Positions 1 to 4,309 of a stretch of 6,106 bases of DNA are shown piece by piece. The stretch lies in NCBI GenBank assembly GCA_003650975.1, contig QMSU01000069.1, positions 1 through 6,106 of the forward strand. Reading direction: 5' to 3'. The notes under the pieces were generated by a model, which did no database searches, had not been told where the DNA came from, and worked only from the letters and a program-made list of their open reading frames with translations. Every line of letters starts with the position of its first letter. The stretch's first letter is position 1. Both the position numbers and the translations under genes were made by a program. Origin of the DNA: Thermoplasmata archaeon (GTDB lineage: Archaea > Thermoplasmatota > E2 > UBA202 > JdFR-43).

Positions 1-1
1 C

Positions 2-139
2 TCATATGTTACTGAAGATGTTTCACTGTGGGATTACCACGGTCACGACATCCAGCTTGCTTTCGTCTGGCAGACCAACGGCAACTGCTCATATGACGAC
101 AGATGGATGATTGACTGGGTGAACGTGAGCTCATTCGGC
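2..139 (+). other. C-terminal end of a choice-of-anchor J/MAM-like jelly-roll domain
   Basis: The first roughly 46 residues of gene 1 contain VTEDVSLWDYHGHDIQLAF and then DDRWMIDWVNVSSFGF. This matches, strand for strand, the end of the complete domain in gene 2 (HEYFLTAYSGENVTVIFEF followed by WEGWYIDDINIGGFG). Domains of this kind are carbohydrate- or protein-binding beta sandwiches in secreted proteins. Gene 1 therefore probably shares gene 2's N-terminal layout, with the rest of this domain upstream of the window. Confidence 0.6.
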
Positions 140-3100
140 TTCCTGCGAGTCTGCGCACCGGTGTATATCAATGCAACCGACCTGCCGGATAATGAGTGCA
201 GAGTGGGCACAAGCGCCATCTACTGGAGATATGTGTATGAGGGCACCCATTATCCAGGGGAATCAGGAGACGGATATTCACGTGGAGAAATTGTGTATGG
301 TAATGAGATTCCAGGGACACCTGACTGGGCCATAGGTGAATACTGGTGGCGTATTCCTGATAATAGCCAGTGGGACCTTGACAACCGCACGGGCTACATA
401 TCAGCAGAGATTCATTTCTACGAGGACTGCATCCACGAGCTGTACTACTTCGCAAAGGACCATGTATGCCACAGCAGCGAGCTGCACTACGAGCGCTGGT
501 ACGTGGACGGCACCGCTCCTGAAACGGTGCTGGGTATCTCGTGGGGCGACCATCCGTGGATACCCAAGAACCCCGATGGCAACATACGGGTGGGTATCTA
601 TAATTCAAGCGAGTGGCCTGCAAAGCACTATGCAAGCTACTGGACCGGCGGAGAGAATAATATCTATTCAGAGGTGGCTGACATTCTGAACAATGACCCG
701 GGGGGCAGATTTGATGTGCAGGTGGTCACCACTCTTAACTATTCCACCATCCGTGAGTTTGACGTGCTTGTCCTACCGGACAATGCCATACCCGATATGT
801 GGCTTGACGATGTGGACGCATGGTTCATTGAGGGAAGACGCATTGTTGCCATTGACAGTGCGGTGTGCGCCGTTGCATATCAGGGATACCTCTGGGAGGA
901 TTCCAAGGGAAGCAACGGGGAATACACCTTCTGGGATTATGAGAACTGGTGGGATGATGACCAGAGAATTGTGATGAGCCACCCGATAACCAAGGATTAC
1001 ACCGTAGGACAGGTTATCACTTCGGTATCGGATGATGCGCAGATGTACAAGGACATGCTACCACCTGATGCACTGGTACTCACCGAGAGCGTCTACAATG
1101 ACACCGCCTATGTGGTCTACCGGCAACTGCCACAGCCCGGCAGGGGAAGCATTGTGGTACTGGGACCGTATGACACGCTTGATTCATATTACAGTGACCA
1201 GTTTGATCTGGTGCGCGAGGCATGCGCCTACAACATGAGCCATCAGTACCCGGATGAGGTGGAGGACAGACCCAATGTCATCTGCATCAACGATGATGTG
1301 CATCTCGGTGCGGTACACTATGGCGACTATCCGTGCATCTACCCGTACAACCACACCAATGCCACCTACTACCGCTGGAGATGGTGGAATGAGAGCAGCG
1401 GCAAGTACGAGTTCTATCCGACGCCTGAAACACCGGGGCCCATCAATGGAAGCAACATCACCGTATCCAGCAACGATATGTATATCCAGTTCAACAATCA
1501 CTCTGATTTCTGGGTACCTGGACTTCATTTGAATGACACCGATTGGGCGGCCAACTGGTCCAAATACATCGAGAACTACTACGGCGGCTATGTCTGGTGG
1601 ATGCCCTACACGGAACCGTTCTACTTCACCGAGGGATGCAACCACACGCTCTATTACTTCAGCAAGGATGATCTCTGCAACACCGAGCGACCCAACGAAT
1701 GGTACGTGGGTGTTGACGACATGGCTCCAGAGGCAGATGAGGACGACGTGCTTGAATTTGAACTGTCAGACGGCTGTCTCTACTATGATGATGCCAAGGA
1801 TATATACTACTTCCAGGATTGCAGCTGGCTCTGGATAAACTCCTCCGATATGCCGGAGAACACCGACTGCAGGACAGGAATCTGGTACATCGATTACAGT
1901 GTCCAGAAATGGGAGTCAAATGAGACCGAAATCAGGGTGTTCAGAAAGACACTGCCCACATCATATGATCCACTGGATGTATACATCGGTTCATCGCTAA
2001 AGGGAAATGCCACGGATGCCGTGGACAATGACGGCGACGGTAATCTGAGCGTGGGCGATTACATCAAAATCGACTTTGACGCATCTGCAGGCTATGGCGA
2101 CGGATGGTACCGCATCACCGAGATGACCTTTGACGGACTCTTCAGGCTGACGATTCAGGATGTCTTCGGTGGCGCGGGTCAGTGGGTTGACCTCCTGCCA
2201 TGGAGCCGTATGTATTCCAATGGCAGTGAATATCTCCCATCGGGCGTCGATTACATGGTTGGAATGGATGCCAACTGGATGGCCCTGGGCATTCACCTCG
2301 GAGATTTGAACGGCGAAGAAGACAACTGCGGCAAGTACGAGGTGCACTGGATAATCTATGATTACAACAACATGACCCTCGGCGAGCGCAAGCAGGACTT
2401 CGCCATTGACTGCACCCCGCCGAAAACCACCAAGGAGTTCAGTGAACCCGTGCTGGAAGGAGAGGGCGGTGCAGGAGAGGTGATTCACTGGGTGAACCCG
2501 GAGACCACCAAGATATGGCTCAACGGCACCGATCCATTTGACTGGGACAGCGGTATCAAGGAAGTATGGTACCAGTTCTGGTCCGAGGAACCCATTCTCC
2601 TATGGAAACTCGACACTCCAGTCTTCGAGCAGCCATATTACCCAGGCGTGTACTCCACAAGCAAGCACTGGTTCACCATTAATGAAGCCGCACAGATCAT
2701 GGGCTACACCGATGCCAGCGATTACTTTGCACATGACCCGGATGTGAATGAATCCCAGTGTATCGTGGAACTTCGCCACTGGTCTGTGGACCGGGTCTGT
2801 CACGAAGAGATTGACCACCACAAGCAGCATATCTATGTGGACGGCACACCACCCGTATCACGGGTCGATGAAATCGTCCCGTATGAACGGGAGGAAACAC
2901 CCTTCAACATCACCGTGGTGGACATACAGGACTTCGGATGCGGCGAGGATTCAGGACCGGTGGGTGTCTGCAAGGTTGAGGTATATTACCTCTATGATGC
3001 AGACAACGAATCATGGGGCGACGACTGGGTGCTCTATGCCACCAACACCACACTCATCACTCATCCAGACGGAACCGCTGATAACTGGACACTCTCCTTT

Positions 3101-3967
3101 GATGCGCCCGAGGGCGGCGGCTACTACCGCTTCAAGTCCATTGCCTATGATTGCCTTGGCAATGTGGAGCAGCCACCGTTCTACCACGGAACCTACGATG
3201 CAGAATGCGAGCACCAGATTTCCATCACCATTTCCTTCGGAGAGCCGCAGCATGGCGAATGGATAGCCCTCTCCACGCCCATCACCATATCGAGCAGTAT
3301 TATTGATGTAATATATTACAGGATATATAATAACGGAACGTGGCACCCCCAGCCGGGAAGCGGGGAGGGCAGCGGGAATAATTTTTACCGGTATGAGGGT
3401 CCGTTCACCCTCGAAGAGCACGGCGGCACCCACGGGGAGGTGCGCATCGAATTCTACATCAACGGGACTGGGGTATATACGGCATCCCGCATGCTCGATA
3501 CCATTCCTCCCTCCACCAATTTCTCCCTGCCGTACCTGTTCTGCATTCTCTGCGAAAATCAGACCATCACACCCACCGTGCATGATGAGGGCAGCGGAGT
3601 GGAACATATCGAAATCTACTACCGTTTCAGCAATGATAATGACACGTGGGGTGCATGGGTCCCCCACCAGACAGATGATGAGGTGCCGTTCATGTTTTCT
3701 GTCCCCACCGAGAGTGGCTTCTATCAACTGAGCACCGTGGCGATGGATTTTCTGGGAAACACCGAGCAGCAGGTGGTGAAGGCGGTGGTGAGGGTTTTCA
3801 CGCCGGACTTCAATGGCGATGGAACGGTCTCGGTTCAGGACCTGGTGATGATGGCCCACCATTTTGGTGGCACGGCCAGCGCTGAGCACAGGGCCATCTA
3901 TGATATTGACGGCAACGGGGCCATCGATCTCGATGATACCGCCATTGTACTCAAATACTGGTCATGA
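2..3967 (+). CDS. Giant secreted modular protein: Ig-like repeats, GATase1-like insert, C-terminal dockerin-like domain (5' partial)
   Basis: The frame is open from the first complete codon at base 2, so the first in-frame ATG (base 107) lies inside a domain and is not the start; signal peptide and N-terminus are off the window. Counting from base 2, the 1321 residues read: end of a choice-of-anchor J-like jelly roll (1-46, DDRWMIDW), Ig-like repeat 1 (51-174), GATase1-like domain (194-413), repeats 2 to 7 (about 423-1265) and a dockerin-like tail (1269-1321). Most repeats end in a YVDGTPP-type linker. I count about 34 N-x-S/T sequons. There is no C-terminal membrane anchor or sorting signal, so surface attachment, if any, would go through the dockerin or other domains. 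Translation ends with tandem in-frame stops TGA TAA. No known gene is recognised; a structural, adhesive or scaffold role outside the cell is inferred from architecture alone. The next gene downstream is a paralogue. Confidence 0.93.
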   Translation, partial: SYVTEDVSLWDYHGHDIQLAFVWQTNGNCSYDDRWMIDWVNVSSFGFLRVCAPVYINATDLPDNECRVGTSAIYWRYVYEGTHYPGESGDGYSRGEIVYGNEIPGTPDWAIGEYWWRIPDNSQWDLDNRTGYISAEIHFYEDCIHELYYFAKDHVCHSSELHYERWYVDGTAPETVLGISWGDHPWIPKNPDGNIRVGIYNSSEWPAKHYASYWTGGENNIYSEVADILNNDPGGRFDVQVVTTLNYSTIREFDVLVLPDNAIPDMWLDDVDAWFIEGRRIVAIDSAVCAVAYQGYLWEDSKGSNGEYTFWDYENWWDDDQRIVMSHPITKDYTVGQVITSVSDDAQMYKDMLPPDALVLTESVYNDTAYVVYRQLPQPGRGSIVVLGPYDTLDSYYSDQFDLVREACAYNMSHQYPDEVEDRPNVICINDDVHLGAVHYGDYPCIYPYNHTNATYYRWRWWNESSGKYEFYPTPETPGPINGSNITVSSNDMYIQFNNHSDFWVPGLHLNDTDWAANWSKYIENYYGGYVWWMPYTEPFYFTEGCNHTLYYFSKDDLCNTERPNEWYVGVDDMAPEADEDDVLEFELSDGCLYYDDAKDIYYFQDCSWLWINSSDMPENTDCRTGIWYIDYSVQKWESNETEIRVFRKTLPTSYDPLDVYIGSSLKGNATDAVDNDGDGNLSVGDYIKIDFDASAGYGDGWYRITEMTFDGLFRLTIQDVFGGAGQWVDLLPWSRMYSNGSEYLPSGVDYMVGMDANWMALGIHLGDLNGEEDNCGKYEVHWIIYDYNNMTLGERKQDFAIDCTPPKTTKEFSEPVLEGEGGAGEVIHWVNPETTKIWLNGTDPFDWDSGIKEVWYQFWSEEPILLWKLDTPVFEQPYYPGVYSTSKHWFTINEAAQIMGYTDASDYFAHDPDVNESQCIVELRHWSVDRVCHEEIDHHKQHIYVDGTPPVSRVDEIVPYEREETPFNITVVDIQDFGCGEDSGPVGVCKVEVYYLYDADNESWGDDWVLYATNTTLITHPDGTADNWTLSFDAPEGGGYYRFKSIAYDCLGNVEQPPFYHGTYDAECEHQISITISFGEPQHGEWIALSTPITISSSIIDVIYYRIYNNGTWHPQPGSGEGSGNNFYRYEGPFTLEEHGGTHGEVRIEFYINGTGVYTASRMLDTIPPSTNFSLPYLFCILCENQTITPTVHDEGSGVEHIEIYYRFSNDNDTWGAWVPHQTDDEVPFMFSVPTESGFYQLSTVAMDFLGNTEQQVVKAVVRVFTPDFNGDGTVSVQDLVMMAHHFGGTASAEHRAIYDIDGNGAIDLDDTAIVLKYWS
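152..523 (+). repeat. Ig-like repeat 1 of gene 1 (four-cysteine type)
   Basis: Protein-level repeat, residues 51-174. It opens with CAPVYINATD and C66, continues through DLDNRTGYISAEIHF and the core CIHELYYFAKDHVC (C143, C156), and closes with WYVDGTAPE. It matches gene 2 repeat 2 closely (DLDKRVGYITVHLTF, then CYHELIWEITD). The cysteine pairs C51/C66 and C143/C156 are candidates for disulfides, which is an inference. Confidence 0.7.
581..1240 (+). other. GATase1-like (class I glutamine amidotransferase fold) domain inserted between Ig-like repeats, probably inactive
   Basis: Residues about 194-413 break the Ig-like pattern and look like an alpha/beta Rossmann-like domain. Visible elements: first strand RVGIY, helix IYSEVADILNND, strand FDVQVVTT, strand REFDVLVLPDNAIP, helix LDDVDAWFIEG, strand RRIVAIDSAVCAV, and late strand GRGSIVVLGPYDT followed by a helix. 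Order and spacing resemble GATase1-like or ThuA-like domains, where the strand after the 'FDVLVLP' strand leads to the nucleophile elbow (GICxG in true amidotransferases). Here the elbow reads AIDSA, with Asp285 (bases 854-856) in place of Cys, and I see no matching His-Glu pair. A binding or structural role is more likely than hydrolysis. The family call rests on pattern recognition only. Confidence 0.55.
1268..1729 (+). repeat. Ig-like repeat 2 of gene 1 (four-cysteine type)
   Basis: Residues about 423-576. Cysteines fall at 428, 445, 546 and 559. The core is CNHTLYYFSKDDLC and the closing linker WYVGVDDMAPE. It is longer than repeat 1 because of an inserted stretch around PTPETPGPINGSN and a Trp/Tyr-rich segment (YYGGYVWWMPY). 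It contains a cluster of about eight sequons, from NHT and NAT to NWS and NHT. Confidence 0.65.
1817..2422 (+). repeat. Ig-like repeat 3 of gene 1, interrupted by a calcium-loop domain
   Basis: Residues about 606-807. It opens with DCSWLWINSSDMPENTDC (C607, C623) and closes with CGKYEVHWIIYDYNN (C776) and AIDCTPP (C804). The two halves are separated by an insert (about residues 645-745) carrying an EF-hand loop. The last Cys sits two residues before the PP linker instead of 13 residues after its partner, as also seen in gene 2 repeat 2 (AVDCSPP). Confidence 0.6.
2024..2059 (+). other. EF-hand-type calcium-binding loop inside Ig-like repeat 3
   Basis: Residues 675-686 read DNDGDGNLSVGD. This gives Asp at loop positions 1, 3 and 5, Gly at 6, a hydrophobic residue at 8 and Asp at 12, the canonical 12-residue EF-hand or dockerin-type loop. 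It is single, not paired, and lies in an insert continuing through YIKIDFDAS, GDGWYRI and FDGLFRLTI. Calcium binding is inferred from the spacing. Confidence 0.65.
2480..2854 (+). repeat. Ig-like repeat 4 of gene 1
   Basis: Residues about 827-951. It opens with TTKIWLNGTDPFDWDSGIKEVWYQFW, closely matching gene 2 repeat 3 (TPIWLNATD, then GIKELGYEIWW). The core is CIVELRHWSVDRVC (C920, C933) and the closing linker is IYVDGTPP. The N-terminal cysteine pair seen in repeats 1-3 is missing. Confidence 0.65.
2894..3208 (+). repeat. Ig-like repeat 5 of gene 1 (YRFKSIAYDxxGN type)
   Basis: Residues about 965-1069. Ig-like module with FNITVVDIQDFGCGEDSGPVG, strand VCKVEVYYLYD, a DNWTLSFDAPEGGGYYRF strand pair and closing AYDCLGNVEQPP. 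This belongs to the common 'YxfxsxAxDxxGNxE' class of extracellular Ig-like domains and is closer to repeat 7 than to repeats 1-4. Confidence 0.65.
3242..3511 (+). repeat. Ig-like repeat 6 of gene 1, cysteine-free and degenerate
   Basis: Residues about 1081-1170. It can be recognised by PITISSSIIDVIYYRIYNNGTW and VRIEFYINGTG, closing with LDTIPPST. It has no cysteine and carries a Gly/Ser-rich linker-like segment (PQPGSGEGSGNN). Its codons at 3291-3345 are conspicuously AT-rich compared with the flanking repeats. Confidence 0.5.
3533..3796 (+). repeat. Ig-like repeat 7 of gene 1
   Basis: Residues about 1178-1265. It contains QTITPTVHDEGSGVEHIEIYYRF, WGAWVPHQ, FMFSVPTESGFYQLSTVAMDFLGNTEQ. It is the same subtype as repeat 5 (GVCKVEVYYLYD, then YYRFKSIAYDCLGNVEQ). 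It leads directly into the dockerin-like tail through the linker VVRVFTP. Confidence 0.65.
3806..3964 (+). other. C-terminal dockerin-like domain (paired EF-hand-type loops)
   Basis: Residues 1269-1321 hold two 12-residue calcium loops: DFNGDGTVSVQD (1269-1280) and DIDGNGAIDLDD (1301-1312). Each has the D-x-[ND]-x-[DN]-G-x-[IV]-x-x-x-D spacing of dockerin type I repeats. A helix follows each loop (LVMMAHHFGG and TAIVLKYWS). Duplicated loops of this length at the extreme C-terminus are the normal dockerin layout. In cellulosome-type systems dockerins bind cohesin domains; archaeal examples are known, and their partners are often unclear. No cohesin is visible in this window. Confidence 0.8.
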
Positions 3968-4019
3968 TAACCACCCCCTGATGCATGAGGGCTCTCTAAA
4001 AGAAAACACATCGCACTGC

Positions 4020-4046
4020 CATTTTGGGGCCTTTTGGCCTATTGCT
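4020..4046 (+). terminator. Weak candidate terminator of gene 1
   Basis: About 55 bases after the stop, GGCC-TTTT-GGCC (4028-4039) could form a short 4 bp hairpin, next to a second T4 run at 4022-4025. Archaeal termination usually uses oligo-T tracts. These runs are short and the hairpin is minimal, so this is only the best candidate in the intergenic region. Confidence 0.22.
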
Positions 4047-4130
4047 CTCCATGGCATGCGTATAGTTACCTTTCTCATGGTGCATGGTTAGTTGAGGTGT
4101 AAGACGGCTCGTTCTTCTCTGGGAAAAAAT

Positions 4131-4143
4131 AGAAATTTATATA
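4131..4143 (+). promoter_or_regulatory. Archaeal promoter of gene 2 (BRE + TATA box)
   Basis: AGAAAT (4131-4136) fits the archaeal TFB-recognition element RNWAAW, and TTTATATA (4136-4143) is a near-ideal TATA box. They overlap by one base. Transcription would be expected to start about 25 bases beyond the TATA centre, near 4163-4166, leaving a leader of roughly 35 bases before the ATG at 4199. The element lies in the most AT-rich part of the window and implies that gene 2 is transcribed independently of gene 1. Confidence 0.8.
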
Positions 4144-4162
4144 AAGAACAAGCATATTCTTT
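4143..4162. promoter_or_regulatory. Possible operator-like dyad between TATA box and start site
   Basis: AAAGAA (4143-4148) and TTCTTT (4157-4162) form a perfect 6 bp inverted repeat with an 8 base spacer. It overlaps the TATA edge and ends just before the predicted transcription start, where archaeal repressors often bind. The half-sites are short and AT-rich, so chance occurrence is plausible. Confidence 0.25.
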
Positions 4163-4185
4163 GACTAACAATGCTATGGAATATT

Positions 4186-4192
4186 AGGGAGG
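4186..4192 (+). promoter_or_regulatory. Ribosome binding site of gene 2
   Basis: AGGGAGG, containing GGAGG complementary to the 16S 3' end, lies six bases before the ATG at 4199. It decides the start over later in-frame ATGs at 4235 and 4247, which lack such a site. Confidence 0.85.
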
Positions 4193-4198
4193 AATAAA

Positions 4199-4309
4199 AT
4201 GAATAAAGGAAAGTATAAAGTGGGTATTTTGGATATGAGAAAGGGCATGGCTCTTGCCATTGCTCTGGTAGCGATAGCGGGGACGTTCATGCTTATAAAC
4301 GTGAAAGCG
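4199..4309 (+). other. Sec-type signal peptide of gene 2
   Basis: A positively charged N-region (MNKGKYK, then RKG at 14-16) is followed by the hydrophobic core MALAIALVAIAGTFMLI (17-33) and a polar stretch ending VKA|D. Cleavage is predicted after Ala37. There is no lipobox cysteine. Confidence 0.8.

Noticed and set aside
107..109. ATG at base 107 as the start of gene 1
   Set aside because: The same frame is open upstream to base 2 and encodes conserved jelly-roll strands there. There is no ribosome binding site before it, and the Met falls within the closing DDRWMIDW motif.
3305..3335. TATA-like AT-rich stretch inside gene 1 repeat 6
   Set aside because: It has no suitably placed BRE, no downstream start codon with a ribosome binding site in a plausible gene, and lies inside coding sequence. 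It is better explained by AT-rich codons.
3011..3889. Long antisense open frame of about 290 codons opposite gene 1
   Set aside because: It lies wholly inside the well-supported dockerin-tailed gene, has no visible ribosome binding site, and its translation has no coherent domain pattern. It is a by-product of the coding strand's codon bias.
4049..4087. CCATGGCATGC and CATGGTGCATGG as a possible hairpin or regulatory repeat
   Set aside because: The similarity comes mainly from the self-complementary CATG core. The best pairing has an unequal internal loop and a long loop, with no T tract to suggest a terminator.
3864..4091. Small + strand open frame crossing the gene 1 stop into the intergenic region
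   Set aside because: It starts inside the dockerin-coding segment in another frame, has no ribosome binding site, and its translation has no recognisable features.
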